Source: Diaminobutyricibacter sp. McL0608 (GTDB lineage Bacteria > Actinomycetota > Actinomycetes > Actinomycetales > Microbacteriaceae). From it: a DNA stretch of 64,000 nt. Positions 51,265 through 60,518 of the stretch are shown here, piece by piece. Position numbers and translations under genes: made by a program. Every line of letters begins with the position of its first letter. Within the stretch, counting starts at the first letter, position 1. The notes below the pieces were generated by a model, which was given only the letters and a program-made list of their open reading frames with translations, was not told the DNA's origin and did no database searches. Where the stretch lies: NCBI RefSeq assembly GCF_039613825.1, contig NZ_CP154826.1, positions 372,001-436,000 on the forward strand, in the 5' to 3' direction.

Positions 51265-53025
51265 TCAGGCCAGCCAGACCGTCGTGTCGGTCGGCAGTGT
51301 GCGCCCGGCGAGAGGTTCGCTGGCGAGCACGATCTCGCCCGCAGGCAGCTCCACCGGGGACGCCCCGAGGTTTGCGATCACAGTCAGGCCGCCGTTGCGG
51401 AACGCGACGACGTCCGGTCCGAACCCGTCGAGCCACTCGATCGCACCGAAGCCGAGGTTGCGCTCACGCCGCACGGCGAGTGCTCTCGTGTACAGCGAGA
51501 GGGTCGACGTCGGGTCGCCCAATTGAACATCCCGGGCGAACCCGGCCCACGAGGCCGGCTGCGGCAGCCAGCTGGCAGCCGTCGGGCCGAAGCCGTATGA
51601 CGGCGCGGACGCTTCCCACGGGATGGGAACGCGGCAGCCGTCGCGGCCGTAGCGCTCGCCGTTGGTACGGAACCACGTCGGGTCCTGACGGGCGGCGTCA
51701 GGGAGGTCGATGACCTCGGGAAGTCCGAGCTCCTCGCCCTGGAACAGGTAGCTCGAGCCGGGAAGCGGAAGCATCAGCGCGGTCGCAGCGCGGGCGCGGC
51801 GCAGACCGAGAGCCGCGTCGGGCTTACCGGGAGTCTTCGGCCCGATTCCGTGTCCCTGCAGGTTCTCGCCAGTCAGCGCGAGCCGGGTCGCGTGACGGAC
51901 GACGTCGTGGTTCGAGAGCACCCAGGTGCTCGGAGCGCCGACACCGGCGAAGGCCGAGATCGAGTGGTCGATGACGCTGCGCAGTGCGGCGGCCGACCAC
52001 GGGGTCTCCAGGTATTCGAAGTTGAACGCCTGCTGCATCTCGTCGGAGCGGACCCAGCGGGCCAGCTTCTCGAGCGGTTCGACCCACGCCTCGGCGCAGA
52101 GCACGCGGTCGTCGGAGTACTCCTCGAGGACTTCGTGCCATTCGCGGTAGATGTCGTGCACGCCGTCCTGCGCCCAGTACGGCGCTGTCGGCGGCTCGGA
52201 GCTGATGTCGGGTTCGAGGGTGGCCCCGCCGCCGCCCATGCTTCCGCCCTCGGCGGGAGGCGTGTAGTCGGGGAGACCTGCGGCCTTGATCATGCCGTGC
52301 GCGACGTCGACGCGGAAGCCGTCGACTCCGCGGTCCAGCCAGAACCGCAGGATGCCGCGGAACTGTTCGCGAACCCACGGGTTCTGCCAGTTCAGGTCGG
52401 GCTGCGACGTGTCGAACAGGTGCAGGTACCACTGGCCGGGCGTGCCGTCGGGTTCGGTGATGCGGGTCCAGGCGGAACCGCCGAACACCGACTCCCAGTT
52501 GTTGGGCGGAAGCTCGCCGTTCTCGCCACGGCCGTCGCGGAACATGTAGACCTCGCGCTCCGCGCTGCCGGGCGCGGCAGCGAGGGCCGCCTGGAACCAG
52601 GCGTGGTCGCTGGAGGAGTGGTTGGGAACGATGTCGACGATCACGCGCAGCCCGAGGGCGTGGGATGCGGCGAGCATCGCATCGAAGTCGGCGAGCGTTC
52701 CGAAGATCGGGTCGACGTCGCAGTAGTCGGAGACGTCGTAGCCGGCGTCGCGCTGCGGGGAGGTCTGGAACGGGGACAGCCAGACGGCGTCGACGCCGAG
52801 GTCGCGCAGCGCGGGCAGTCGACGGGTGATGCCGGCGAGGTCGCCGAGGCCGTCGCCGTCGGAGTCCGCGAACGAGCGCGGGTACACCTGGTAGATGACG
52901 GCGGTGCGCCACCATTCGCGGCCCAGCGTGGGCTTGGCGGGCATCGCGGCCTCGAGATGCGTCGTAGTGGGCTCAGTGGCGGGCTCGGAGATTGTGGGCT
53001 CGGAAATAACGATGGTCGAGTTCAA
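51265..53025 (-). CDS. GH13 alpha-glucosidase / oligo-1,6-glucosidase
   Basis: 586 residues from TTG with SD GAGGA (ATG 52944 is a shorter option). The GH13 barrel is complete: VYPRSFADSDGDGLGDLAGI, DIVPNHSSSDH, the nucleophile Asp in GFRVDVAHGM, acid/base Glu in CAEAWVE and the third Asp in LSNHDV. It cuts maltose- or isomaltose-type linkages in the cytoplasm. It is divergent from malE; the shared 334-bp control region holds two LacI-type operators, so both directions probably answer to the same sugar. Confidence 0.93.
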   Translation of the reverse strand: MNSTIVISEPTISEPATEPTTTHLEAAMPAKPTLGREWWRTAVIYQVYPRSFADSDGDGLGDLAGITRRLPALRDLGVDAVWLSPFQTSPQRDAGYDVSDYCDVDPIFGTLADFDAMLAASHALGLRVIVDIVPNHSSSDHAWFQAALAAAPGSAEREVYMFRDGRGENGELPPNNWESVFGGSAWTRITEPDGTPGQWYLHLFDTSQPDLNWQNPWVREQFRGILRFWLDRGVDGFRVDVAHGMIKAAGLPDYTPPAEGGSMGGGGATLEPDISSEPPTAPYWAQDGVHDIYREWHEVLEEYSDDRVLCAEAWVEPLEKLARWVRSDEMQQAFNFEYLETPWSAAALRSVIDHSISAFAGVGAPSTWVLSNHDVVRHATRLALTGENLQGHGIGPKTPGKPDAALGLRRARAATALMLPLPGSSYLFQGEELGLPEVIDLPDAARQDPTWFRTNGERYGRDGCRVPIPWEASAPSYGFGPTAASWLPQPASWAGFARDVQLGDPTSTLSLYTRALAVRRERNLGFGAIEWLDGFGPDVVAFRNGGLTVIANLGASPVELPAGEIVLASEPLAGRTLPTDTTVWLA

Positions 53026-53134
53026 AGGGGTCCTCAGTCGTTCGGTGGGCGCAACGCTGGGCTCGAGTCGGATCGTTGACGTCGATGCTATCGCCGTGAG
53101 CTGCCCGGAAGCTGGGTACCGAATGTAACAATCG

Positions 53135-53148
53135 TGCAAACGCTTCCA
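53135..53148. promoter_or_regulatory. LacI-type operator 1 (glucosidase side)
   Basis: TGCAAACGCTTCCA. It lies upstream of a possible minus-strand -10 (TACATT, complement 53122-53127) of the glucosidase gene. Differs by one base from operator 2 read on the other strand. Confidence 0.65.
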
Positions 53149-53236
53149 CGGATGACCATACACGACGACGCCCAACCGCCGCCAAATCCGCGGAAACAGG
53201 CCGCAATCCCAGACAAATACCGGGTATTTCGCCTAA

Positions 53237-53265
53237 TTGCATTCCTGCATCCATCTTGCTATAAC
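53237..53265 (+). promoter_or_regulatory. malE promoter
   Basis: TTGCAT (53237-53242), 17 bp spacer and TATAAC (53260-53265). The transcription start is predicted at about 53272, inside operator 2. The leader to ATG is about 90 nt. Confidence 0.6.
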
Positions 53266-53279
53266 TGGAAGCGCTTGCA
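53266..53279. promoter_or_regulatory. LacI-type operator 2 (malE side)
   Basis: TGGAAGCGCTTGCA, a near-palindrome on the predicted malE transcription start. A bound repressor would stop initiation. Probable ligand-binding regulator: the LacI protein at 48.8-49.8 kb. Confidence 0.7.
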
Positions 53280-53359
53280 TCAAAGCGTCTGGGAGAAGGG
53301 TCTCTCGCCACTGTGTCGGGGCGACTCTCTCCGGAACATCACAGAAGAAAGGCACACCA

Positions 53360-54613
53360 ATGAAGGTGACCAAACGGTCCTGGGTAGGGATCGCCGCCCT
53401 GGCCGCCACCGCGGTCGCGGCTACCGCACTCGCCGGATGCTCGTCGAACACCTCCGGAGAAGACCTCTCCAAGGGCTCGCAGACGCTGACCCTCTGGGTC
53501 GACACGCAGCGCGCGCCCGCACTCAAGGAGGTCGCGGCGCAGTTCAAGAAGGACACCGGCGTGACGGTGAAGCTCGTCGTCAAGGACTTCGCGAACGTCG
53601 ACAAGGACTTCATCAGCCAGGTCCCGACCGGCAAGGGCCCGGACATGATCGTCTCGCCCCACGACAAGCTCGGCGCCTACGTGCAGAACGGCGTCGTCGC
53701 ACCGCTCCAGCTCGGCGACAAGGAGAAGGACTTCGCCAAGGTCGCGGTCCAGGCCGTCACCTACGACGGAAACGTCTACGGCCTCCCGTACTCGATCGAG
53801 AACGTGGCGCTCATCCGCAACACCGAGCTCGCCCCGACCGCAGCGAAGACCTTCGACGACGTGCTCGCCGAGGGCAAGGCCGCCGTCACCGCAGGCAAGG
53901 CGAAGTACCCGTTCCTGCTCGGGCTCGACCCCAAGCAGGGCGACCCGTACCACATGTACCCGCTCCAGACCTCGTTCGGCTCCTCGGTCTTCGCTCAGAA
54001 GGCCGACGGCAGCTACGACGCGAGCAAGCTCACCCTCGGCGACGAGTCGGGCGTGAAGTTCGCGACCGCTGTGAAGCAGTGGGGCAAGGACGGCGTTCTG
54101 AACCCGAACATCACCGGTGACATCGCGCTCGACGCGTTCACCAAGGGTCAGTCGGCGTACTACCTCACGGGTCCGTGGAACGTGCCCGCCATCAAGAAGG
54201 CGGGCATCAAGTACTCGATTGACGCTCTGCCGTCCGCAGGCGGCCAGGACGCGAAGCCGTTCCTCGGCGTGAACGCGTTCTTCATCAGCTCGAAGAGCAA
54301 GAACAAGGTCGCTGCGACCAAGTTCCTCGTCGACTACCTCGGCACCGACGCGGTCCAGGAGCAGCTGTACAAGGTCGGCGGCCGTCCGCCGGCGCTCACC
54401 AGCGCCTACGACGCCGTCGCGAAGACCGACGCCGACATCAAGTCGTTCGGTGACATCGGTCTGAACGGCGTTCCGATGCCGGCCATCCCCGAGATGGCAT
54501 CCGTCTGGGCCGACTGGGGCTCCGCAGAGCTCCAGCTCATCAAGGGCGACGGCGACCCCGCCACCGTGTGGAACACGGCCGTCACCAACATCCAGTCGAA
54601 GATCAAGGGCTAA
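53360..54613 (+). CDS. malE: Maltodextrin-type ABC transporter substrate-binding lipoprotein
   Basis: 417 residues. Signal peptide with lipobox LAGCSS (Cys about 27), then the SBP_bac_8/MalE fold: LTLWVDTQRAPALKEVAAQFKKDTG, PDMIVSPHDKLGAYVQNG, AYYLTGPWNVPAIKKAG and FISSKSKNKVAATKFLVDYL. It binds maltose or maltodextrin outside the membrane. SD AAAGG upstream of ATG. First gene of a malEFG operon; no cognate ATPase gene is here, so MsmK/MalK-type ATPase is encoded elsewhere. Confidence 0.93.
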   Translation: MKVTKRSWVGIAALAATAVAATALAGCSSNTSGEDLSKGSQTLTLWVDTQRAPALKEVAAQFKKDTGVTVKLVVKDFANVDKDFISQVPTGKGPDMIVSPHDKLGAYVQNGVVAPLQLGDKEKDFAKVAVQAVTYDGNVYGLPYSIENVALIRNTELAPTAAKTFDDVLAEGKAAVTAGKAKYPFLLGLDPKQGDPYHMYPLQTSFGSSVFAQKADGSYDASKLTLGDESGVKFATAVKQWGKDGVLNPNITGDIALDAFTKGQSAYYLTGPWNVPAIKKAGIKYSIDALPSAGGQDAKPFLGVNAFFISSKSKNKVAATKFLVDYLGTDAVQEQLYKVGGRPPALTSAYDAVAKTDADIKSFGDIGLNGVPMPAIPEMASVWADWGSAELQLIKGDGDPATVWNTAVTNIQSKIKG

Positions 54614-54625
54614 GCGCCCACGCTG

Positions 54626-54656
54626 GGCCGGGGTCGCGCACAGCGCGGCCCCGGCC
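54626..54656 (+). terminator. malE-malF intercistronic stem-loop
   Basis: A 14-bp stem with one G-U pair and a 3-nt loop (GGCCGGGGTCGCGC / GCGCGGCCCCGGCC), no T-run. It would protect the malE 3' end and reduce read-through into malF, giving more binding protein than permease. Function inferred. Confidence 0.65.
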
Positions 54657-54685
54657 TCCGCACGCAACACAGGAGCAGCTGCAGC

Positions 54686-56368
54686 ATGACGAACGACGAC
54701 GATCGCGTCGACACTCTCGACCCAACCGATGAGGTCGCAGTCGACCCGGGGACTCCCACCGAGGGCGCGAGCGCGGCCCCGCGCATCCGCCCACAGAAGC
54801 CGGCGCGTCCGGAACGGACGAGCCGCTCCAGCGGCATCGGCGGCCTGATCGCGAAGATCGCCCTGCTCGGGCTCCTCGACGCCTTCGCCGTCTGGACCGT
54901 CTTCGTGATGGTCGGACTCCACATGTGGATCCCGGTCGGCGTGACCGTGCTCGTCACGGGCGTCATCAACTGGATCTACCTCGGTCGCGGCAAGCGGCTC
55001 CCCGCGAAGTATCTCGCCCCCGGCGTGTCCTTCCTCCTTCTCTTCCAGGTGTTCGTGGTCGTCTTCAGCGGCTACATCGCCTTCACCAACTACAGCGACG
55101 GGCACAACAGCACCAAAGAGGATGCTGTCGCCTCGATCTCGAGCGCGGGAGCCAAGCGCGTCCCCGACTCGCCCGCGTACCAGCTCAGCGTGCTGCAGCG
55201 CGGCGCACCCCTCTACCTCCTGGTGACCGCACCCGACGGCACGGCCTCGATCGGAACCACCAACCAGCCGCTCAAGGCGGTGAACAACGCCGAGAAGGAT
55301 TCGACCGGCCGCGCCACCGGCCTTCCCGGCTACCGCAGCCTCAACCTCTCCGAAGTCCTCGACCAGCAGGATGCGATCACCTCGCTCAAGGTGCCGGTCT
55401 CCAGCAACCCGAACGACGGGTTCCTGCGCACCGACGACGCCAGCACGGCCTACGTCTTCAAATCGGACCTCACCTACGACGCCACAGCGGACACCTTCAC
55501 AGACTCCAACGGAGTGGTGTACTCCGACAACGGCAAGGGCGAATTCCAGCAGGTCGACGGCACGAAGACCCTGAGCCCCGGCTGGAAGGTGGACGTCGGC
55601 CTCCAGAACTTCGTGAAGGCGTTCACCAACCCGCAGCTGGCCGGACCGCTGTGGAAGGTCATCATCTGGACGTTCGTCTTCGCTTTCCTCTCGGTGGCGA
55701 CCACGTTCGCGCTCGGCCTGTTTCTCGCGATCGTGCTCAACCATCCGCGGCTCCGTGGCAAGAAGATCTACCGCGTGCTCGTCATCCTGCCGTACGCGTT
55801 CCCGGCCTTCCTCTCGGGTCTCGTCTGGGCGGGGCTCCTCAACCCGGAATTCGGGTTCATCAACCAGGTGCTGCTGGGTGGCGCGCAGATCCCGTGGCTC
55901 ACCGACCCGTGGCTGGCGCGGCTCAGCGTGATCGGGGTCAACCTCTGGCTCGGCTACCCGTACATGTTCCTGGTCTGCACGGGTGCGCTCCAGTCGCTGC
56001 CCGAAGAAGTGGATGAGGCGGCCCGCGTCGACGGCGCCAGCCCGTGGCGGATCTTCCGGTCGATCAAGCTGCCCCTGCTGCTGGTCTCGGTCGCTCCGCT
56101 GCTGATCGCGTCCTTCGCGTTCAACTTCAACAACTTCAACGTGATCTACATGCTCACGCGAGGCTGGCCGCGGTTCACCGACACCACCCTCGACATCGGG
56201 TCCACCGACCTGCTGATCACGATGGTCTACAAGGTGGCCTTCGGACAGGGCGGGGTGCGCGACTACGGACTCGCCAGTGCACTGTCGATCCTCATCTTCA
56301 TCCTGATCGCGATCATCTCGATCATCGCGTTCCGCAAGACCAAGGTGCTCGAGGAGATCAACTCATGA
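54686..56368 (+). CDS. malF: Maltodextrin-type ABC transporter permease, MalF
   Basis: 560 residues. An acidic, Pro-rich cytoplasmic N-terminus (about 1-50) is followed by two membrane segments, a large outside loop (about 135-310, the MalF P2-like domain) and the transport core with the EAA loop EEVDEAARVDGASPWRIFRSIKLPLL (about 450-475, in parts). It ends with a basic tail and overlaps malG by 4 bp (ATGA). ATG with SD AGGAG. Confidence 0.92.
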   Translation: MTNDDDRVDTLDPTDEVAVDPGTPTEGASAAPRIRPQKPARPERTSRSSGIGGLIAKIALLGLLDAFAVWTVFVMVGLHMWIPVGVTVLVTGVINWIYLGRGKRLPAKYLAPGVSFLLLFQVFVVVFSGYIAFTNYSDGHNSTKEDAVASISSAGAKRVPDSPAYQLSVLQRGAPLYLLVTAPDGTASIGTTNQPLKAVNNAEKDSTGRATGLPGYRSLNLSEVLDQQDAITSLKVPVSSNPNDGFLRTDDASTAYVFKSDLTYDATADTFTDSNGVVYSDNGKGEFQQVDGTKTLSPGWKVDVGLQNFVKAFTNPQLAGPLWKVIIWTFVFAFLSVATTFALGLFLAIVLNHPRLRGKKIYRVLVILPYAFPAFLSGLVWAGLLNPEFGFINQVLLGGAQIPWLTDPWLARLSVIGVNLWLGYPYMFLVCTGALQSLPEEVDEAARVDGASPWRIFRSIKLPLLLVSVAPLLIASFAFNFNNFNVIYMLTRGWPRFTDTTLDIGSTDLLITMVYKVAFGQGGVRDYGLASALSILIFILIAIISIIAFRKTKVLEEINS

Positions 56369-57234
56369 AAAAGAGGCCGTTCAATCTTCTCCGCTGGTTC
56401 GGCGACACCGGCTGGCGCCACCTCGTCGGAATCGCCCTCGTGGTCGTGGCGGTCTTCCCGCTGCTGTACGTGCTGAGCGCCTCCCTCAACCCTGGCGGTT
56501 CGCTGGTCGGCTCGAACGCGCTGTTCTCGACGATCGACGCGCAGAACTACGTCGCCCTGTTCACGAACCCCGACCAGCCCTTCGCGCTCTGGTTCCTCAA
56601 CTCGATGGTCATCGGCCTGGTGACCGGGGTGTGCACGGTGTTCCTCGGCGCCATGGCCGCATACGCGTTCTCGCGGATGCGCTTCCGCGGTCGCCGCATC
56701 GGCCTGCTTTCGCTCATGCTCATCCAGATGTTCCCGCAGTTCCTCGCGGTCGTCGCGATCTTCCTGCTGCTGTCGGCGATCTCGGATGTGTTCCCGGCGC
56801 TCGGTCTCGGAAGCCAGCTCGGCCTCATCCTCGTCTACCTGGGCGGCGCACTCGGCGTGAACACCTACCTGATGTACGGGTTCTTCAACACGGTGCCGGT
56901 CTCGATCGACGAAGCCGCGAAACTCGACGGCGCCAGCCACGCGCAGATCTTCTTCAGCATCATCCTGCGGCTGGTCGCGCCGATCCTCGCCGTCGTGGGG
57001 CTGCTCTCGTTCATCGGGTCGACCGGTGAATACGTGATCGCGAGCGTCGTGCTGACCGACCCGTCGAGCCAGACCCTGGCGGTCGGTCTCTACACCTTCG
57101 TGTCGCAGCAGTTCTCGAACAACTGGAGCATCTTCGCCGCCGGCGCCGTGCTCGCGGCACTCCCTGTGGTCGCGCTGTTCCTCGCGTTGCAGAAATACAT
57201 TGTTGGCGGTTTGACGGCAGGTTCGGTTAAGTAG
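56365..57234 (+). CDS. malG: Maltodextrin-type ABC transporter permease, MalG
   Basis: 289 residues, six membrane segments. The EAA loop EAAKLDGASHAQIF (about 190) is the contact to the ATPase. C-terminal AALPVVALFLALQKYIVGGLTAGSVK is typical of MalG. ATGA overlap with malF. The stop is 4 bp from the next GH13 gene. Confidence 0.95.
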   Translation: MKKRPFNLLRWFGDTGWRHLVGIALVVVAVFPLLYVLSASLNPGGSLVGSNALFSTIDAQNYVALFTNPDQPFALWFLNSMVIGLVTGVCTVFLGAMAAYAFSRMRFRGRRIGLLSLMLIQMFPQFLAVVAIFLLLSAISDVFPALGLGSQLGLILVYLGGALGVNTYLMYGFFNTVPVSIDEAAKLDGASHAQIFFSIILRLVAPILAVVGLLSFIGSTGEYVIASVVLTDPSSQTLAVGLYTFVSQQFSNNWSIFAAGAVLAALPVVALFLALQKYIVGGLTAGSVK

Positions 57235-57238
57235 GCAC

Positions 57239-59083
57239 ATGCTGCCTCATCACGACGGTTCGCCACTGTACGTTTCCAGCCAGGAGCCTGCGCTGGGCGA
57301 CGCCGTCGCGGTGCGCCTGCGTGTGCCGCACGCGTGGGGAGCGGTCGACGCCGTCCGCACGCGGTCGAACCCCGATCACGAACCGCGGTTCACGGATGCC
57401 GTGGTCGTCGCGAGCGCGGACGGCTGGGACTGGTGGGAGGCGCCCATCCACGTCGAGAACCCGGTGCACGGTTACCGCTTCCTGATCTCACGGTCCGACG
57501 GCCGCAAGGTCTGGGTGAACGCGACCGGGCTGCACGAGATCGAGACCCTCGACTCGGAGGACTTCAAACTGGTGACGTTCCCCGCGCCTCCGGCGTGGGT
57601 GAAGGACACCGTGCTCTACCAGGTGTTCCCCGACCGGTTCGCGCGGTCTGCGGCGGCGGACGAGCGTCCGGCACCGGACTGGGCGATCCCCGCGGACTGG
57701 TCCGACCCGGTCGACGATGTGCCGCCCGGGCGGTCGCAGCAGTTCTACGGAGGCGACCTCGACGGGGTGCGTGAGCACCTCGACCATCTCGAACGTCTCG
57801 GCGCGACGATGGTCTACCTGACCCCCGTGTTCCCCGGCCGCTCGAACCACCGCTACGACGCATCCAGCTTCTCGCAGGTCGATCAGCTGCTCGGGGGAGA
57901 CGAGGCGCTCATCCGGCTGGTGGAGGCGGCGCACGAACGGGGGATGCGCGTCATCGGCGACCTCACCTCCAACCATTGCGGCGACGGTCACGAATGGTTC
58001 ACGGCCGCACACGGCAATCCGGATGCGCCGGAGAGCGAGTTCTTCTACTGGCTGAACGACGAGCACACGGAGTACGTCTCCTGGCTCGGGGTGCCCAGCC
58101 TGCCCAAGTTCAACTGGAGTTCGGCGGAGCTGCGCCGGCGGTTCATCGAGGGGCCGGACTCGGTGGTCGGCCACTGGCTGGCCGCGCCGTACGGCCTCGA
58201 CGGGTGGCGCATCGACGTCGCCAACATGACCGGCCGCTACCTCGACCACGACCTCAACGAGGAGGTCCGGCGCACGATCCGTCAGACCATGCTCGAGGTC
58301 AACCCCGACACGATTCTGCTCGGCGAGTCGACGAACGACGCCTCGAGCGACTTTCAGGGCGACGCGTGGCACGGCGCCATGACCTACACGAACTTCACGC
58401 GGCCGATCTGGGGCTGGCTTTCGGAGCCTGCCAGCGAGTCCTCGTACTTCGGCCTCCCGTTCGGGACCATTCCCCTCTATGACGGCGAACAGTTCTTCGC
58501 CGCGCACCGGCAGTTCGCGGCCGGATTCCCCTGGCGCACGCGTCTCGGGACCATGAACGCGCTCGACACGCACGACACCCCGCGGTTCCTGACGAATGCG
58601 AAGGCCGGGGTGGTCCCTGTGGCGTTCGGGATGTCGGTGACGCTTCCGGGCATCCCTGTCGTGTTCGCCGGGGACGAGTTCGGCCTCACCGGCGTGGACG
58701 GCGAAGCGTCGCGCACGCCGTTGCCGTGGGGGGAGGAGCACGGGGCTTCCGCTGATTCGATCGCGTTGTACTCATCGCTCATCGGGTTGCGTCGCACGCA
58801 TTCCGCGCTGAACGGCGGGGGGATGCGCTGGCTTCACGTCAGCCCGGACGTGCTCGTGTACGTGCGGGAGGATGCGGACGAGTCGATCCTCGTCGTCGCC
58901 GCGAGAGAAGCGTTCGACCTGACGCTTCCGGCCGGGCTGGTCAGCCGGCCGGGCGAGGACCCGACGCCGCTGGTCGGCGAGGGGAGCCTGCAGGACGCGG
59001 AGTCGGGCATCCGCCTCACCGGTGCCGGGCCCTCGTTCACCGCGTGGCGCCTGGCCGGAATCTCCCTGCCTGCCTTCGCCTGA
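57239..59083 (+). CDS. GH13 cyclomaltodextrinase/neopullulanase-like enzyme
   Basis: 614 residues. An N-terminal beta domain (about 1-110) precedes the barrel: DTVLYQVFPDRFARS, YGGDLDGVREHLDHLERLG, DLTSNHCGDGH, nucleophile Asp in GWRIDVANM, acid/base Glu in LLGESTND and Asp in DTHDTPRF. The N-domain with this barrel fits cyclomaltodextrinase or maltogenic amylase types that degrade imported maltodextrin. Follows malG at once, so it is in the operon; weak SD. Confidence 0.9.
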   Translation: MLPHHDGSPLYVSSQEPALGDAVAVRLRVPHAWGAVDAVRTRSNPDHEPRFTDAVVVASADGWDWWEAPIHVENPVHGYRFLISRSDGRKVWVNATGLHEIETLDSEDFKLVTFPAPPAWVKDTVLYQVFPDRFARSAAADERPAPDWAIPADWSDPVDDVPPGRSQQFYGGDLDGVREHLDHLERLGATMVYLTPVFPGRSNHRYDASSFSQVDQLLGGDEALIRLVEAAHERGMRVIGDLTSNHCGDGHEWFTAAHGNPDAPESEFFYWLNDEHTEYVSWLGVPSLPKFNWSSAELRRRFIEGPDSVVGHWLAAPYGLDGWRIDVANMTGRYLDHDLNEEVRRTIRQTMLEVNPDTILLGESTNDASSDFQGDAWHGAMTYTNFTRPIWGWLSEPASESSYFGLPFGTIPLYDGEQFFAAHRQFAAGFPWRTRLGTMNALDTHDTPRFLTNAKAGVVPVAFGMSVTLPGIPVVFAGDEFGLTGVDGEASRTPLPWGEEHGASADSIALYSSLIGLRRTHSALNGGGMRWLHVSPDVLVYVREDADESILVVAAREAFDLTLPAGLVSRPGEDPTPLVGEGSLQDAESGIRLTGAGPSFTAWRLAGISLPAFA

Positions 59084-59151
59084 GCCGGGCGCGGAATACG
59101 TCACAGCGGAGCGCGTTAGCGTGAGGGTCGGCCCATTCACGAAGGAGACCC

Positions 59152-60108
59152 ATGACCGCATCGCGTAGAACCCTCGGCACCTCTGACCTCGAGGTCTCCC
59201 CCTTGTCCCTCGGCGGAAACGTGTTCGGCTGGACGGCCGACCGCGACGCGTCGTTCTCCGTCCTCGACGGGTACGCTGCGGCAGGCGGCAACTTCGTCGA
59301 CACGGCCGACGGCTACTCCGCGTGGGTGCCCGGGAACACCGGCGGCGACTCCGAACGGATCATCGGCGAGTGGTTCGAAGCGCGGGGGAAGCGGGATGAC
59401 GTGGTCATCGCGACCAAGGTGAGCCAGCATCCGGAATTCACGGGCCTGGCAGCCGACAACATCGTCAAGGCGGCGGATGCGTCGCTCGAGCGCCTGAAGA
59501 CGGACCGCATCGATCTCTACTACGCGCACTTCGACGACGAGAGCGTTCCGCTCGACGAGACGGTGGGCGCCCTCTCCGGCCTCGTCGACGCCGGCAAGGC
59601 GCGATACATCGGCATCTCGAACTACACCCCCGAGCGCATCGCCGAATGGTTCCGCATCACCAACGAGAACGGCTTGCACCGCGCGGTCGCGCTGCAGCCG
59701 CACTACAACCTCGTCGAGCGCGGCTTCGAGGATACGTATCGCGACCTCGCTGCGCGCGAAGGTCTGGGCGTGGTGCCGTACTTCGCACTCGCCAAGGGCT
59801 TCCTGACCGGCAAGTACCGTGACGGCGTGACGATCGACAGCCCGCGCGCCGGGGGAGCGGCACAGTACCTCCACGACCGCGGGCGGTCTGTGCTCGCCGT
59901 CCTCGACGAGATCGCGAACGCGCGTGGCGCATCCGTCGCATCCGTCGCGCTCGCGTGGCTCGCTGCGCAGCCGACGGTGGTCGCTCCCATCGCGAGCGCC
60001 CGCAACACGCAGCAGCTGGCCGATCTTGTCGCCAGCGTCGAGCTGCACCTGAACGAAGACGAGCTGCGCCTGCTCTCCGACGCGTCGTCTGTCGCCGCGG
60101 AGGTCTGA
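59152..60108 (+). CDS. Aldo/keto reductase
   Basis: 318 residues of the AKR fold. Catalytic residues: Asp in FVDTADGYSAW, Tyr in the same motif, Lys in VIATKVS and His in LYYAHFDD (Y-A-H), and NADPH-binding SNYTPE and late PIASARNTQQL. Substrate unknown. SD GAAGGAGACCC before ATG. It follows the mal operon by 68 bp, possibly as a separate unit. Confidence 0.9.
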   Translation: MTASRRTLGTSDLEVSPLSLGGNVFGWTADRDASFSVLDGYAAAGGNFVDTADGYSAWVPGNTGGDSERIIGEWFEARGKRDDVVIATKVSQHPEFTGLAADNIVKAADASLERLKTDRIDLYYAHFDDESVPLDETVGALSGLVDAGKARYIGISNYTPERIAEWFRITNENGLHRAVALQPHYNLVERGFEDTYRDLAAREGLGVVPYFALAKGFLTGKYRDGVTIDSPRAGGAAQYLHDRGRSVLAVLDEIANARGASVASVALAWLAAQPTVVAPIASARNTQQLADLVASVELHLNEDELRLLSDASSVAAEV

Positions 60109-60123
60109 GCCTGGGGCGCCGGG

Positions 60124-60186
60124 CGTCGACTTGCGGCAGATCGGCCCTTCACAGGGTCTGAGACGGCGGTTTGCCGCAAGTCGACG
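60124..60186. repeat. Inverted repeat with 15-bp perfect arms after the aldo/keto reductase
   Basis: CGTCGACTTGCGGCA and its exact complement around a 33-nt loop. Positioned at the end of the + strand gene as a terminator-like or dispersed palindromic element; no T-run. Confidence 0.6.
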
Positions 60187-60278
60187 TGGGGCGTCATGTG
60201 TTTAGAGCACTGTCCGCGGGATGGTATTCTCGTACGGTTGCCAAAACGGCCGACGGTTCGCTGTCGTGCTCAGGCTTC

Positions 60279-60350
<72 letters not shown>

Positions 60351-60379
60351 CCGTCCTCCAGCGTCAACGCGGAGGTCGC

Positions 60380-60453
60380 GGCGGGGTAGCTCAGGTGGTT
60401 AGAGCACACGGCTCATAATCGTGGTGTCGCGGGTTCAAGTCCCGCCCCCGCTA
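60380..60453 (+). tRNA. tRNA-Met (CAT), elongator type
   Basis: 74 nt. Acceptor GGCGGGG / CCCCGCT with a G-U end pair, D-arm AGCTCAGGTGGTTAGAGC, anticodon CAT at 60414-60416, T-arm GCGGG TTCAAGT CCCGC. Elongator rather than initiator because G1 opens the acceptor stem; CAT-anticodon tRNA-Ile is not excluded. It marks the probable integration site of the following element. Confidence 0.9.
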
Positions 60454-60455
60454 CA

Positions 60456-60490
60456 AGCCCCGGAATCTCGCCATTCCGGGGCTTTCTTCA
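60456..60490 (+). terminator. Terminator after tRNA-Met
   Basis: AGCCCCGGAAT, a 6-nt loop and ATTCCGGGGCT, then a T/C-rich run. Perfect 11-bp stem. It ends the tRNA-Thr/Met unit. Confidence 0.8.
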
Positions 60491-60518
60491 TTCCTTCGAT
60501 TCGGCCCCGTTTTGCCGA

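Noticed and set aside
53339-55744. 801-codon minus-strand frame antisense to malE-malF
   Set aside because: Low-complexity Val/Arg/Asp-rich shadow of high-GC coding DNA; malE and malF are clear.
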